Source of the DNA: Bacillus sp. UNC41MFS5
Lineage (GTDB): Bacteria > Bacillota > Bacilli > Bacillales_B > DSM-18226
Length of the DNA: 64,000 bases
Direction: 5' to 3'
NCBI RefSeq assembly: GCF_000686805.1
Contig: NZ_KK366019.1
Coordinates: 182,470-246,469 of the forward strand
Under the pieces are notes generated by a model that worked only from the letters and a program-made list of their open reading frames with translations, was not told the origin of the DNA and ran no database searches. Both the position numbers and the translations under genes were made by a program. Shown in pieces: positions 1-9,668 of the stretch; the first letter of the stretch is position 1; each line of letters begins with the position of its first letter.

Positions 1-483
1 ATGGTTTTTCAAAGCTATAATCTATTCCCGCATAAAACTGCTCTTCAAAACGTTATGGAAGGGCCGATCATTGTCAAAGGGGAGAGTAAGGAGGAAGCAC
101 GGAAAAAAGCCCAGGCACTCCTTGAAAAAGTTGGACTAGGTGATAAGCAGGATTACTTTCCCGCTCAGCTTTCAGGCGGTCAGCAGCAACGTGTGGGTAT
201 TGCCCGGGCACTTGCCATGGAACCGGAAGTGATGCTCTTTGATGAGCCTACTTCTGCACTTGACCCCGAACTTGTCGGTGAGGTGTTAAAAGTCATGAAA
301 GACCTGGCTAGGGAAGGCATGACAATGATTGTGGTGACCCATGAAATGCGCTTTGCCCGTGAAGCGGCTGATGAAGTTATTTTTATGGATCAAGGTGTGA
401 TTGTCGAGAGGAACAAGCCAGAAGAAATCTTTACTAAACCGAAAGAAGAACGAACGAGGAAGTTCTTGAATATGATTCAATAA
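1..483 (+). CDS. Polar amino-acid ABC transporter ATP-binding protein (5' end outside window)
   Basis: This is the C-terminal two thirds of a GlnQ/TcyC-class ATPase that energises amino-acid import at the inner face of the membrane. The visible part opens at the Q-loop ([11 protein letters not shown]), so the first ATG is internal and the Walker A part lies upstream of the window. Seen in order: signature [15 protein letters not shown] near residue 58, Walker [15 protein letters not shown] near 77, and the H-loop VVTHEM near 112. This motif spacing and the end LNMIQ fit the polar amino-acid family. The substrate (glutamine, cystine or other) cannot be told without the permease and binding-protein genes. 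Confidence 0.9.
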   Translation: MVFQSYNLFPHKTALQNVMEGPIIVKGESKEEARKKAQALLEKVGLGDKQDYFPAQLSGGQQQRVGIARALAMEPEVMLFDEPTSALDPELVGEVLKVMKDLAREGMTMIVVTHEMRFAREAADEVIFMDQGVIVERNKPEEIFTKPKEERTRKFLNMIQ

Positions 484-484
484 G

Positions 485-516
485 GTGTTGTAGCTAAATG
501 CTATGGCACTTTTTTA
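485..516 (+). terminator. Rho-independent terminator after the amino-acid ABC ATPase
   Basis: A 10-bp stem, 485-494 with 500-509 (three G-T wobble pairs, 5-nt loop), is followed directly by a T-tract. It begins two bases after the stop codon. Confidence 0.75.
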
Positions 517-605
517 TTTTGAGGACAATGATCTTTTTAGCTTAGCAGGAATTTCGACAAGTGCTATCGAAATAATTAATAAAATAGGTAAATTTTAGTA
601 AAAAA

Positions 606-631
606 TGAAACTTTTTCATTATCCAACCGTA
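606..631 (+). promoter_or_regulatory. SigW-type promoter of yuaF-floT
   Basis: TGAAAC at 606-611 and CGTA at 628-631 are separated by 16 bases. This matches the extracytoplasmic-function SigW consensus of Bacillus. In B. subtilis the homologous yuaF-floT-yuaI operon is known to be SigW dependent, so the site makes biological sense here. Confidence 0.8.
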
Positions 632-727
632 TTTTAGGTAGATACATAGGAAGGGATGGATGCATATGGATGAGGAGTGGTGTTACGTAAAATAAGAATT
701 TTATTTGAATATGAAGGATGGGTGCGC

Positions 728-1270
728 ATGGAACCTTTCAGCATTCCTTTAGAAACGATTTATTTATATGGGTTAATAATCTCGGGAGTAGTCACAGTTT
801 TATATGTTTTGTTTGCCGATGTTTTTCATTTTCAGGGGGCTGGAGATGGACTTCATTTTTTTAATCCCGTCCTAATCTTTGCATTTGTAACCATTCTGTC
901 AGCAAGCGGTTATCTGTTTGAACGGCTCTCATCTTTTCACTATTTACTTATTTTAGGCATATCTGCCGTGATTGCCTTCATTGTTGTGACGTTATTAAAT
1001 GTCTTTGTGCTCATCCCGCTTTCGTCTGCCGAGGAATCACTAGTCTATAAAGAATCAGACTTGCGAGGCCGAGTTGGGACGGTCATCACGACTATTCCTG
1101 CTGACGGTTTTGGGGAAGTGATGATTGACAGTACAAGCGGGAGGATTGCCAAGCCAGCATCGAGTTTTGATGGAGACCTCATCGAGAGTGGGTCAAAAGT
1201 GCTGATTGTGCAGGTAGAAAAGGGCGTCCTGCAAGTGACGGTTCATCATCAACTAGAAAGTTTTTTATAG
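728..1270 (+). CDS. yuaF: NfeD-family membrane protein (YuaF-like), flotillin partner
   Basis: An NfeD-type protein that works with flotillin in membrane microdomains and in resistance to membrane-active agents. The ATG at 728 is preferred because AAGGATGG precedes it; an in-frame GTG at 677 lacks a good ribosome site. The N-terminal half has about three hydrophobic spans (residues 10-30, 50-70 and 80-105). The C-terminal half (about 115-180) is a soluble beta-rich OB-fold with the family pattern DLRGRVGTVITTIPADGFGEV. It sits 14 bp upstream of floT under the same SigW-type promoter, as yuaF does in B. subtilis. About 180 aa, normal for the family. Confidence 0.88.
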   Translation: MEPFSIPLETIYLYGLIISGVVTVLYVLFADVFHFQGAGDGLHFFNPVLIFAFVTILSASGYLFERLSSFHYLLILGISAVIAFIVVTLLNVFVLIPLSSAEESLVYKESDLRGRVGTVITTIPADGFGEVMIDSTSGRIAKPASSFDGDLIESGSKVLIVQVEKGVLQVTVHHQLESFL

Positions 1271-1284
1271 GGAGGTTTTAAGAG

Positions 1285-2802
1285 ATGGAATTCAATTTTA
1301 TTTGGATAATCATTGGAATTGTTGTGGTTATTATCTTAGCTTTAATCGGCGTTTTCATCACAAAATACAGAACGGCAGGACCGGATGAGGCCTTGATCGT
1401 GACAGGCAGTTTCCTTGGCAATGGAAATGTCCATGTTGACGAGTCCGGGAATAAAGTGAAAATCATCCGCGGCGGCGGTACGTTTATTTTGCCAGTTTTC
1501 CAACAGGCAAAGCCGCTTAGCTTACTATCTAGTAAACTAGAAGTAACGACTCCAGAGGTGTATACCGAGCAAGGTGTACCTGTTATGGCTGATGGAGTTG
1601 CGATTATTAAAATCGGCGGGTCGATTAGTGAAATTGCCACAGCAGCGGAACAGTTCTTAGGAAAACCAAAAGAAGACCGTGAAAATGAAGCAAGGGAAGT
1701 ACTAGAAGGACATCTCCGCTCGATTTTAGGTTCGATGACCGTAGAAGAAATCTATAAAAACCGTGATAAATTCTCCCAAGAGGTCCAAAGGGTTGCCTCA
1801 CAGGATCTCGCCAAAATGGGCTTGGTCATTGTGTCATTTACGATTAAAGACGTCCGAGATAAAAATGGTTACCTCGATTCACTCGGTAAACCGCGAATTG
1901 CCCAAGTGAAAAGAGACGCAGATATCGCAACAGCGGAAGCAGAAAAAGAAACACGTATTAAAAAAGCAGAGGCAGCGAAAGAAGCAAAACGGAATGAATT
2001 AGAGCGAGCCACCGAAATTGCCGAGGCGGAAAAAGTCAATCAATTAAAAGTGGCTGAGTTTAGACGTGAACAAGATATTGCCAGAGCACGTGCTGACCAA
2101 GCCTACGATCTGGAAACAGCTAGGTCCAAACAAGATGTTATGGAACAAGAAATGCAAATTAAAATTATTGAAAGACAAAAACAAATTGAATTAGAAGAAA
2201 AAGAAATTCAACGTCGCGAACGGCAATATGATTCGGAAGTGAAGAAAAAGGCAGACGCTGACCGTTACTCCGTCGAACAGTCGGCCGCTGCAAATAAAGC
2301 CAAGGAAATAGCCGCAGCTGAGGCCAATAAATATCGAATCGAAGCAATGGCAAAAGCAGAAGCCGAACGGATTCGTTTGGATGGTTTAGCCAAAGCAGAA
2401 GCGGAAAAAGCACAAGGGGCGACCGAAGCAGAAATTATTCGCCTCAAAGGTTTAGCTGAAGCCGAGGCGAAAGAAAAAATTGCCGAAGCTTTCGAACAAT
2501 TCGGTCAAGCGGCTATCCTAGACATGATTATTAAAATGCTGCCAGAATATGCAAAGCAAGTGGCAAGCCCGCTGTCCAATATTGATAAAATTACGGTTGT
2601 CGATACGGGCGGATCTGGTGAAAATGGCGGAGCAAACAAAATTACTGGCTATGCAACCAATTTGATGGCGAGTCTTCAGGAGTCACTTAAAGCCTCGAGC
2701 GGGATCGACGTGAAAGAATTGATTGAAAACTATTCAGGAAAAGGAAATGTAAGGAAGAGCATTGAAGAATTAACTGATGAATTTAAGAAAAAAGCTGAAT
2801 AA
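1285..2802 (+). CDS. floT: Flotillin-like protein FloT (YuaG)
   Basis: Scaffold protein of functional membrane microdomains. Residues 1-30 form a membrane anchor. Residues about 40-190 are the SPFH/Band-7 domain. About 200-430 is the long Ala/Glu/Lys-rich coiled coil with repeats such as AEAEKETRIKKAEAAKEAKR and EAMAKAEAERIR. The tail near 430-505 is conserved in flotillins. Strong ribosome site GGGAGG. At 505 aa it is full length. It is cotranscribed with yuaF and ends at a clear terminator. Known roles of the family are membrane fluidity control, signalling-complex assembly and sporulation or biofilm effects; which of these applies here is not visible. Confidence 0.95.
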   Translation: MEFNFIWIIIGIVVVIILALIGVFITKYRTAGPDEALIVTGSFLGNGNVHVDESGNKVKIIRGGGTFILPVFQQAKPLSLLSSKLEVTTPEVYTEQGVPVMADGVAIIKIGGSISEIATAAEQFLGKPKEDRENEAREVLEGHLRSILGSMTVEEIYKNRDKFSQEVQRVASQDLAKMGLVIVSFTIKDVRDKNGYLDSLGKPRIAQVKRDADIATAEAEKETRIKKAEAAKEAKRNELERATEIAEAEKVNQLKVAEFRREQDIARARADQAYDLETARSKQDVMEQEMQIKIIERQKQIELEEKEIQRRERQYDSEVKKKADADRYSVEQSAAANKAKEIAAAEANKYRIEAMAKAEAERIRLDGLAKAEAEKAQGATEAEIIRLKGLAEAEAKEKIAEAFEQFGQAAILDMIIKMLPEYAKQVASPLSNIDKITVVDTGGSGENGGANKITGYATNLMASLQESLKASSGIDVKELIENYSGKGNVRKSIEELTDEFKKKAE

Positions 2803-2811
2803 TTATTTCAA

Positions 2812-2844
2812 AAAACCTTATCAAAATGATGATAAGGTTTTTTT
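2812..2844 (+). terminator. Terminator of yuaF-floT
   Basis: AACCTTATC (2814-2822) pairs with GATAAGGTT (2831-2839), followed by a T-run. Starts ten bases after the floT stop. Confidence 0.9.
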
Positions 2845-3173
2845 GATGATTTGTTCATATAATTGATTAAATATATTACTAGAATCCGCTAGGTCTATTT
2901 ACTTAAATTTCGAATTCCGAAACTTTCGTTTTCTGAAGAATTTTTCCGACAACACGAAAAAAAGGTCGAAAGGCATATATTATAACTATTTTTATGGGTT
3001 TATATTCCTGTTAAAAATTCTATTTTTACATTTATTAGGTACAATGATGTGCTTGATATAAGTATTTTTTACTAAATTGTGACTATTTACAATTTTCGCG
3101 CTAATCTGATAAACTAGCAAAGCATCGCTCTTAAGGAGAACGATGTAACTATATAAAATAGGGGGTTTAAGAT
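2845..3173 (+). promoter_or_regulatory. Upstream region of the InhA-like protease with candidate SigA promoter
   Basis: An AT-rich gene-free stretch of about 330 bases. A possible promoter is TTTACA (3086-3091), 18 bases, TAAACT (3110-3115). Between it and the gene is a short inverted repeat, CATCG (3122-3126) with CGATG, around an AAGGAG. Secreted proteases of this type are usually under complex growth-phase control, and the long leader fits that, but no specific operator was recognised. Confidence 0.4.
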
Positions 3174-5564
3174 TTGAAGAAGAAAACCACTTTAAAGGTC
3201 TTATCCAGCCTTGCTGCTAGTACAATGGTAGCTACTACCATGTTCGCAGGCGCATTTGCTGGAAGCACGATCGCACCAAAACCGGTATCGGCAGCAACAA
3301 CAGTCGCATCAGCTCCAATCGATTTGAATATTGTTGATATCGATCGACTAGGTGCAGCGTTGCAAAAAAGAGGACTTATTGCGAAGAATGCATCTAAAGC
3401 AGAGATTACAAAAGCAGCAAAAGCCTACATAAAGAAAAAGCAGGGTGAAAAGCCAGGTAAAACTGACAAAGCTCTAACAAAAGAGCAGCAAGCTTTTGAC
3501 CAAAAAGCAAAAGATTTTGTTACAAAGCAAAAGGACAAGCTTACCCAGCAGTTGGACAAAGGTCACGAAAACTTTAAAAAAGGTAAACCAACGGGTGCAG
3601 TAAAAGTAGACTCTGCGAAACAAGCATCCTATGATGGCGAAGTTCGTGAAGATAAAGTACTTGTACTTTTAGTAGAGTATGCTGACTTAGAACACAATAA
3701 AGTAGAACAAGAAGAAGGCTATATGTATGCTGATGACTTCAATAAAGAGCATTATGAGAAGATGTTGTTTGGAGATGAAGATTTCACTCTCTTCAACGGC
3801 GAAAAGATCAAAACATTTAAACAATTTTATGAAGAGCAATCTGGCGGCAGTTACACTGTTGACGGTACTGTAACTGATTGGTTGAAAGTGCCAGGAAAAG
3901 CTGCTGAGTACGGCAGTGACAGTGAAAGTGGTCATGATAATGCTCCAGGAACAAAAGGTGCGCGCGGTCTTGTTAAAGATGCATTAAATGCAGCGGTTGC
4001 TAAGGGAATCAATTTAGCTGATTATGACAAATTTGATCTTTACGATTTTGATGGCGACGGCGATCAAAATGAGCCAGACGGCTTGGTTGACCACTTAATG
4101 GTTCTTCATGCTGGAGCTGGCCAAGAAGCTGGCGGCGGAGTTGTTGGAGATGATGCTATTTGGTCACACCGCTGGACATTAAATGGTGTGTATCCAGTAG
4201 CTAATACGACAGCTGCGGTAAATTACTGGGGCGGAAAAATGGCTGCTTATGACTATACTATTGAGCCTGAAGACGGCGCAGTTGGCGTATTCGCACACGA
4301 ATTTGGTCATGACTTAGGTGCTCCGGATGAGTATGACACTCAATACACAGGCAATGGTGATTCGATAGCACAATGGTCGGTCATGAGCGGCGGAAGCTGG
4401 AGCGGTCATATTGCTGGTACACAGCCACCAAGCTTCTCACCACAAGTGAAGGAATTCTACCAAAAAACAATCGGCGGGAACTGGGCAAATATTACGGAAG
4501 TAAACTATGAAGATATCGATAAAAATGGTCTTGCTGCGGTCATTGACCAGAGCGTTACAAAATCTAAGAACCCTGGTATTGTAAAAGTAAACCTTCCTAA
4601 GAAAAAGGTTCCAGGTATTGCTCCTGAGTTTGGTGCAAAATACTACTATAGTACAAAAGGCGATGACCTTGATACTGTACTAGAAACTCCTGTCTTTGAC
4701 TTAACAAAAGCTTCATCTGCTAAATTTGATTACAAACAATTTTATAAAGTTGAAGCTGGCTATGACTACCTATATGTAACGGCTGTTACTGAGGATGGCC
4801 AGAGTGTAAAACTAGATACTATTGGTGATCAAAATACTGAAGGCGGTTACGAGACTTCTCAAGGCAACTGGGAAGATAAATCCCTTGACTTAAGCCAATT
4901 TGCTGGCAAGAAAGTAAAACTAGTATTTAATTATGTAACAGATGGCGGACTTGCACCAGACGGTTTCGCACTTGACAACTTACAATTAACGGTTGATGGA
5001 CAAGTTGCATTCTCTGATGATGCAGAAGGAACTTCAGGTGTATCATTAAACGGTTTCGAAGTATCTGACGGCTGGATTAACAAACCCCATTACTACTACC
5101 TAGAGTGGAGAAACTATGCAGGATCTGATACTGCTCTACAATTCTCGCGCGGATCAAAATATAATACTGGTTTAGTAGTTTGGTATGGTGACGATACATT
5201 TACAGATAACTGGGGCGGTGAGCACCCTGGTGAAGGTTTCCTAAGTGTAGTTGACTCTCATCCTGAAGCGCTTGTTTTTAAACTAAATGGTGTTGACTCT
5301 ATCGCTCAAACAACTCGCTACCAAGTAGCAGATGCAGCGTTCTCATTAGACAAGTCACCTGCATGGTATGCTGATTCACCAACTCGTGGAATCTATGATT
5401 ATAAAGGCCTTTCAGGCGTAACAACTTTTGATTCCACAAAAACTTACATGAACACTGCAATTCCTGATGCTGGTGTTAAAGTTCCAGCACAGTACCCAAT
5501 CAAGTTCCAAGTCATTGGCGAAGCAAACGACAACTCTGCTGGTGCAGTATGGATTCATAAGTAA
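3174..5564 (+). CDS. inhA: Immune inhibitor A-like secreted metalloprotease (peptidase M6)
   Basis: Secreted zinc metalloprotease of family M6. The start is TTG, fixed by GGGGG seven bases upstream and by the signal peptide it gives: KKK, then a hydrophobic run to about residue 30, with a likely cleavage after VSAA near 41. A Lys-rich propeptide covers about 60-150. The zinc-binding and active-site motif [15 protein letters not shown] lies at about 373-387, with the Met-turn [10 protein letters not shown] after it. The C-terminal half (about 500-796) holds a MAM/VEG-like beta domain. 796 aa matches the B. cereus-group InhA proteins. Family members degrade host antimicrobial peptides, matrix proteins and surface proteins; the real substrate here is unknown. 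Confidence 0.93.
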   Translation: MKKKTTLKVLSSLAASTMVATTMFAGAFAGSTIAPKPVSAATTVASAPIDLNIVDIDRLGAALQKRGLIAKNASKAEITKAAKAYIKKKQGEKPGKTDKALTKEQQAFDQKAKDFVTKQKDKLTQQLDKGHENFKKGKPTGAVKVDSAKQASYDGEVREDKVLVLLVEYADLEHNKVEQEEGYMYADDFNKEHYEKMLFGDEDFTLFNGEKIKTFKQFYEEQSGGSYTVDGTVTDWLKVPGKAAEYGSDSESGHDNAPGTKGARGLVKDALNAAVAKGINLADYDKFDLYDFDGDGDQNEPDGLVDHLMVLHAGAGQEAGGGVVGDDAIWSHRWTLNGVYPVANTTAAVNYWGGKMAAYDYTIEPEDGAVGVFAHEFGHDLGAPDEYDTQYTGNGDSIAQWSVMSGGSWSGHIAGTQPPSFSPQVKEFYQKTIGGNWANITEVNYEDIDKNGLAAVIDQSVTKSKNPGIVKVNLPKKKVPGIAPEFGAKYYYSTKGDDLDTVLETPVFDLTKASSAKFDYKQFYKVEAGYDYLYVTAVTEDGQSVKLDTIGDQNTEGGYETSQGNWEDKSLDLSQFAGKKVKLVFNYVTDGGLAPDGFALDNLQLTVDGQVAFSDDAEGTSGVSLNGFEVSDGWINKPHYYYLEWRNYAGSDTALQFSRGSKYNTGLVVWYGDDTFTDNWGGEHPGEGFLSVVDSHPEALVFKLNGVDSIAQTTRYQVADAAFSLDKSPAWYADSPTRGIYDYKGLSGVTTFDSTKTYMNTAIPDAGVKVPAQYPIKFQVIGEANDNSAGAVWIHK

Positions 5565-5608
5565 AACAGATAAAAGACACCGGGCCTGCCTGGTGTCTTT
5601 TATCTGTT
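5565..5608. terminator. Bidirectional terminator between inhA and the convergent histidine kinase
   Basis: A perfect 17-bp stem (5565-5581 with 5592-5608). A and T runs in the stem let it work for both converging genes. Its right arm overlaps the stop codon of the kinase at 5607. Confidence 0.9.
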
Positions 5609-6968
5609 ATAAAGTAATCTCAAATGAAGTCCCCATATTCGGGTTGCTCGTTACCTTTATCGTACCTCCATGTGCCTCAACTAGTTGTTTAACAATCGCC
5701 AGTCCCAGTCCTGTTCCGCCAAGAGCACGTGTCCTAGATTTATCTACGCGATAAAAGCGATCAAAAATTCGCGGTAAATCCTCTTCAGGGATTCCCCTTC
5801 CTTCATCTTGAATCTTAATATAAACCTTTCCGCTGCTGTTGCTAACTTCAACCCGGATAGTGGTATGCGGTTCAGAATACTTTCGGGCATTATCAACGAG
5901 ATTGAGAATGACCTGCTCGAATCGTATGGGATCAAGGGACAGATAAAGGGAATCTGAGCATTCAAGCACAAGTTCCATATGATGTTCTTTAAGAGCAGGA
6001 GTTACTTTTTCAAGGATGCTTTGAAGATAAGGACGTAAAAGAACCTCTTCCTTCTCAATCGAAAAAGAATTTTCATCCATTTTTGCGAGATTGAATAACT
6101 CCTTCACTAATTTCGATAGCTTGCCAGTTTCCTCAACAATAATTCCTAAATACTTATCTCTGTCCTCATTAATCGTTTCTGGCCGGCGGGCAATGTCCGC
6201 ATATCCCTTAATATAGGTTAGCGGCGTGCGGAGTTCGTGCGAGATGCTGGCGAGAAATTCATTTCGGTCATTTTTTAAAATTTCTAAATCGCTTGCTAAC
6301 ACTTTAATTGATTCCCCAAGTTCACCGATTTCGTCCTTGCCAATCTTCGGTAAAGACACGGAAAAATCGCCTTTGCTGATTCGTTTGGTGGCTTCACTCA
6401 TTTGAATCAGAGGGTGGGTGACGTATCTTGTTAAAGTGAAAATGATAATAATCATGAACATTAGAGAAAGTAGACCAGCAATCAGGAAATGCTGGTTTAG
6501 TCCGGAAATTAATTCTTTGATTTTTTGGGTGTTTTGAAACATATAGACATATCCGGTAATCGTATTGTCAACCATGACTGGACTGATTGAGGCGATATAG
6601 GCTGCATGTTTCCAATCATCTTCTAGAATTAACCCCGCGTGCGGAACTTGTTTTTGCTTAGTACTCATAATCTTTTTCATAGCATCTGTTACTCGATTGG
6701 AAGACATATAAATGGATCCATCCGGTTTGGTTAAAATCACCTGTGTATCCGTCCGCGCCTCCATCATGGCAATGTGCCGGATCGTTTCATCCTGAAAAGA
6801 AGCCTCAAGGATTTCCCGGTGATTATTTCCACGTGTCTGAAGAGAAGTTAACTCCTCATGCACCCGGGAATGAATGATATTATTATGCAAAAAAACCATC
6901 GAAATGCCTTCTAATATAAAAATCGCTAGAAAAAAAAGAACGCCAATCTTAATTGATATTTTATTCAT
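5607..6968 (-). CDS. Membrane sensor histidine kinase with no adjacent partner
   Basis: A two-span membrane sensor kinase. TM1 is about residues 6-28, the extracytoplasmic sensor about 29-158, TM2 about 160-183, then HAMP. HisKA has its phospho-acceptor His in SISHELRTPLTYIKGYADIARR near 244. The ATPase domain shows the N box LVDNARKY, the G1 box DEGRGI, the F box FDRFYRVDKSR and the G2 box GGTGLGLAIVK. All catalytic boxes are intact. Ribosome site GAGGTG. No response-regulator gene is adjacent on its strand; the next regulator belongs to a divergent pair at 7533-9594. It may signal to that regulator or to a distant one. Confidence 0.9.
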   Translation of the reverse strand: MNKISIKIGVLFFLAIFILEGISMVFLHNNIIHSRVHEELTSLQTRGNNHREILEASFQDETIRHIAMMEARTDTQVILTKPDGSIYMSSNRVTDAMKKIMSTKQKQVPHAGLILEDDWKHAAYIASISPVMVDNTITGYVYMFQNTQKIKELISGLNQHFLIAGLLSLMFMIIIIFTLTRYVTHPLIQMSEATKRISKGDFSVSLPKIGKDEIGELGESIKVLASDLEILKNDRNEFLASISHELRTPLTYIKGYADIARRPETINEDRDKYLGIIVEETGKLSKLVKELFNLAKMDENSFSIEKEEVLLRPYLQSILEKVTPALKEHHMELVLECSDSLYLSLDPIRFEQVILNLVDNARKYSEPHTTIRVEVSNSSGKVYIKIQDEGRGIPEEDLPRIFDRFYRVDKSRTRALGGTGLGLAIVKQLVEAHGGTIKVTSNPNMGTSFEITL

Positions 6969-7055
6969 AAAAACGACACCTCACTCCTAAGCATACTATA
7001 TCGTTCGCCGGATAAGAGCACCATATTGTTTCTAATTTCTTAAAATGTATTTTGT

Positions 7056-7210
7056 TATAAAGCCGGTTTCCACTAAAAAATCAATGGAGAAGTCAATAAA
7101 AGCGGATTATAAAGCCCATTTGCGCTAAAAAATCAATGGAGGGGTCAATAAGAGCGGTTTATAAAGCCCGTTTCGCATTTATAAATCACTGCACGGGTCG
7201 ATAAGAATAT
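7056..7210. repeat. Three tandem imperfect 52-bp repeats
   Basis: Units begin with TATAAAGCC at 7056, 7108 and 7160, an exact 52-bp spacing. The first two are close copies sharing the segment TAAAAAATCAATGGAG and a GTCAATAA block. The third is degenerate. No reading frame or known element was recognised. Confidence 0.8.
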
Positions 7211-7257
7211 GAGCTCCCAATTGAAAAATGAAATCTACCATGATAATTAACATACCG

Positions 7258-7434
7258 AATAAAAAAAGGGGGCGTCCCACCGTTGGGACGCCCGAACTAT
7301 ATAAAAAAGAGAGGTTAAATTTGGGATGAGTAAGATGGCTTTGGACCATATACTTCATCAAAGAGGTGACCACTACAAACTTGGGAGTCCTTCTAGTGAA
7401 CACCTCTTCCTTACTACACCCCCATCTTACCCGG
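7258..7434 (-). ncRNA. Probable structured small RNA with its own terminator
   Basis: Read on the minus strand from about 7434, a nested set of stems appears. GTAAGATGG (7424-7432 complement) pairs with CCATCTTAC (7331-7339 complement). Inside it AAGAGGTG pairs with CACCTCTT, and inside that CACTA pairs with TAGTG. After a U-rich linker comes a strong terminator hairpin, GGGCGTCCCA with TGGGACGCCC, followed by a long T-run on the minus strand (7270-7293 plus A-run at 7262-7268). No convincing coding frame covers it. It lies between two divergent signalling genes. The family is not recognised. Confidence 0.5.
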
Positions 7435-7532
7435 AAAGATTGAAGATGTTATGAAGAACTTGTGGTGAATTTGTGAAGTTACAAACATCACAGACCTGAA
7501 ATGATATATTTAATATGTGGGGAGTGATAAAA

Positions 7533-8243
7533 GTGAAAATATTATTAGTAGACGATGAACGTAGAATTATAGAAGTTCTTGAAGCCTATTTAGTAAGAGA
7601 AGGTTATGAAATTCATAGCGCCGATAATGGAATAGATGCGTTGAAAAAAGTAAAAACAGTAACCCCCGACTTAATTATATTAGATTTAATGTTGCCGGAT
7701 ATTTCTGGTGAAGAAGTCTGCCGTCTCGTGCGCAAAGAGTCAGATGTGCCCATTCTCATGTTGACAGCCAAATCAGCAGAGGATGACCGGATCAACGGAA
7801 TTGTGATGGGGGCCGATGATTATTTAACCAAACCGTTTAGTCCGCGCGAAGTCGTCGTACGCGTGCAAGCGATTTTAAGACGTGTAAAAAAGACAGAGAA
7901 AGTGGAACGACTTGAATTCAATGGCAAAAAGCTGGTCATCGACTTAATCAAAAAAGATGTTACCGCAAACGGAGACTCCATTACCTTAACACCAATCGAA
8001 TACAAACTTTTAACCAATATGGCGGTAAATCCAGGCCGGGTATATAGCCGGATGGACTTACTCGAAAAAATTCAGGATGAGGGCATGTATTATGAAGGCT
8101 ATGAACGCAGTGTCGATACCCATATCAAAAACCTCCGGAAGAAAATCGAACGGGATTCACGACAGCCAGATTTTATCGTAACGGTTTTCGGTATGGGCTA
8201 CAAATTTGGAGGGGTATTAGATGCTGCAAACGCTCCGGTCTAA
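7533..8243 (+). CDS. OmpR/PhoB-family response regulator
   Basis: DNA-binding response regulator paired with the kinase that follows. The GTG at 7533 is preferred because GGGGAGTG lies just upstream and the protein then begins VKILLVDDERR, as the family does. Receiver domain about 1-118: acidic DDE near 8-10, phospho-acceptor Asp in LIILDLMLPD, Thr in MLTAKS, Lys in YLTKPFSP. The C-terminal winged helix (about 135-230) ends with the conserved TVFGMGYKFG. 236 aa. It overlaps the kinase gene by 23 bp, which implies translational coupling. The regulon is not deducible. Confidence 0.92.
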   Translation: MKILLVDDERRIIEVLEAYLVREGYEIHSADNGIDALKKVKTVTPDLIILDLMLPDISGEEVCRLVRKESDVPILMLTAKSAEDDRINGIVMGADDYLTKPFSPREVVVRVQAILRRVKKTEKVERLEFNGKKLVIDLIKKDVTANGDSITLTPIEYKLLTNMAVNPGRVYSRMDLLEKIQDEGMYYEGYERSVDTHIKNLRKKIERDSRQPDFIVTVFGMGYKFGGVLDAANAPV

Positions 8244-9594
8244 GATACTTTTTTATTTGCTACTCATCTCGATGATTGCGATCATCATTGTGAGCTTTTT
8301 TATCCAGTATGGATTTGAGGAGAGTTTTAACAGCTACTTGGATCGAAATCGGGAAAAAAAGATTGATCGAATTATTACGGAAGTTGAAAAGGATTATAAA
8401 AAAAATGGCCACTTTACGAGCGATCCGGTATTTGGCCTCTTGCACGAACATGCTATGACAGAACAATTGTATTTTCAACTGTATGACCGGTTAGGCCAAT
8501 TGCAAATGGATTCATCCAACATCCGAGGCATGCTCAACAGCTTCGGGTTAACCGAACCTGCTCCAAATGGGGAAGAGTGGCATTCCAAGACCTATACACT
8601 GAGGGTAGATAATCAGGTCATTGGAAAACTTGTCGCCATCTATCCAAAGGGTTTAATTGATGATGAAAATACGTTTATCCAAACGATTCAATTATACATT
8701 TATGCAGCCGTTTGTTTGACGATTGTACTAGCGATTATTTTTAGTATGCTGTTTTCAAAAAAGCTCACCTCAGGGTTACAAAAGTTATCGTTTGCAGCGA
8801 ATGAACTGCAGAATCATAATCTTGAGATTCGGATTCCATTATCGGGATTGCCAACCGAGGTAAAGGATATTGCGATCTCCTTTAATAATCTGGCGATATC
8901 TTTAGCAAAAGAAGAAAACCTGCGAAAGCATTTTACCGGTGATTTGGCCCATGAACTTCGTACTCCGCTTGCGACCTTGAGAAGTCAAATCGAAGCCTTT
9001 CAGGACGGGATTTGGGAGCCGACTCCGCAGCGTTTGCAGACCACACATGAAGAGTTGATGCGCTTAGTTAGGCTGGTGAATGAATTAGAAAAACTGCTTG
9101 CAGCCGAAAATCCGCAGATGAGACTGGAGAAAATTGAATTAGATGCAGGAAGTGTGCTGGCGGCATTATATGAGATGTTCTTGCCCTTGTTTAAAGAAAA
9201 GGGTGTCGATCTTCTGATAATCGAACCTGCCGAGGAAGAATTATTTGAAGCAGACAAGGATCGCTTAATGCAAATCTTATCTAACATCCTCAATAATGCT
9301 CTAAAATATACTCCGGAAGGAAAAAATGTTACCCTTTCAGTAAAAACGGAAATGGACGGCTATGTCGGCTTCAGGATCCAAGATGAAGGCTCGGGAATGG
9401 CAGAAGATGATATTCCGCATATCTTTGAACGTTTCTATCGCGGGGATAAATCGAGGGATCGTAAAACAGGCGGGGTAGGGATTGGTCTCTCGATCGTCAA
9501 AGCTTTAATGGATGCGCATAAAGGTATCATTAAAGTAAAAAGCAGGCTGAATAAAGGAACGAGTGTTACTTTGTGGTTTCCGCAGGAAGATTAG
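8221..9594 (+). CDS. Sensor histidine kinase of the two-component pair
   Basis: Membrane sensor kinase cotranscribed with the preceding regulator; ATG with GGAGGGG ribosome site. TM1 about residues 7-27, extracytoplasmic region to about 155, TM2 about 156-178, HAMP to about 235. HisKA box DLAHELRTPLATLRSQIEAF near 243, then an ATPase domain with LNNALKYTPEGK (N box), DEGSGMAEDDI (G1), FERFYRGDKSRDR (F) and GGVGIGLSIVK (G2). 457 aa, complete. It resembles the BaeS/YkoH-type envelope-stress kinases, but the signal cannot be assigned from sequence. Confidence 0.92.
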   Translation: MLQTLRSKILFYLLLISMIAIIIVSFFIQYGFEESFNSYLDRNREKKIDRIITEVEKDYKKNGHFTSDPVFGLLHEHAMTEQLYFQLYDRLGQLQMDSSNIRGMLNSFGLTEPAPNGEEWHSKTYTLRVDNQVIGKLVAIYPKGLIDDENTFIQTIQLYIYAAVCLTIVLAIIFSMLFSKKLTSGLQKLSFAANELQNHNLEIRIPLSGLPTEVKDIAISFNNLAISLAKEENLRKHFTGDLAHELRTPLATLRSQIEAFQDGIWEPTPQRLQTTHEELMRLVRLVNELEKLLAAENPQMRLEKIELDAGSVLAALYEMFLPLFKEKGVDLLIIEPAEEELFEADKDRLMQILSNILNNALKYTPEGKNVTLSVKTEMDGYVGFRIQDEGSGMAEDDIPHIFERFYRGDKSRDRKTGGVGIGLSIVKALMDAHKGIIKVKSRLNKGTSVTLWFPQED

Positions 9595-9607
9595 CTCAAA
9601 ATTATTA

Positions 9608-9636
9608 GGCCACTGCATCGTGCAGCGGCCTTTTGT
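9608..9636 (+). terminator. Terminator of the two-component operon
   Basis: GGCCACTGCA (9608-9617) pairs with TGCAGCGGCC (9621-9630), one mismatch, then TTTTG. Confidence 0.8.
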
Positions 9637-9668
9637 GGAATTCCAACTAAAAAAGTAGAAATGATTAG

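Noticed and set aside
7179..7403. Open frame of 74 codons on the minus strand
   Set aside because: It crosses the hairpin terminator and nested stems, has no ribosome site and no family resemblance; an RNA is the better reading.
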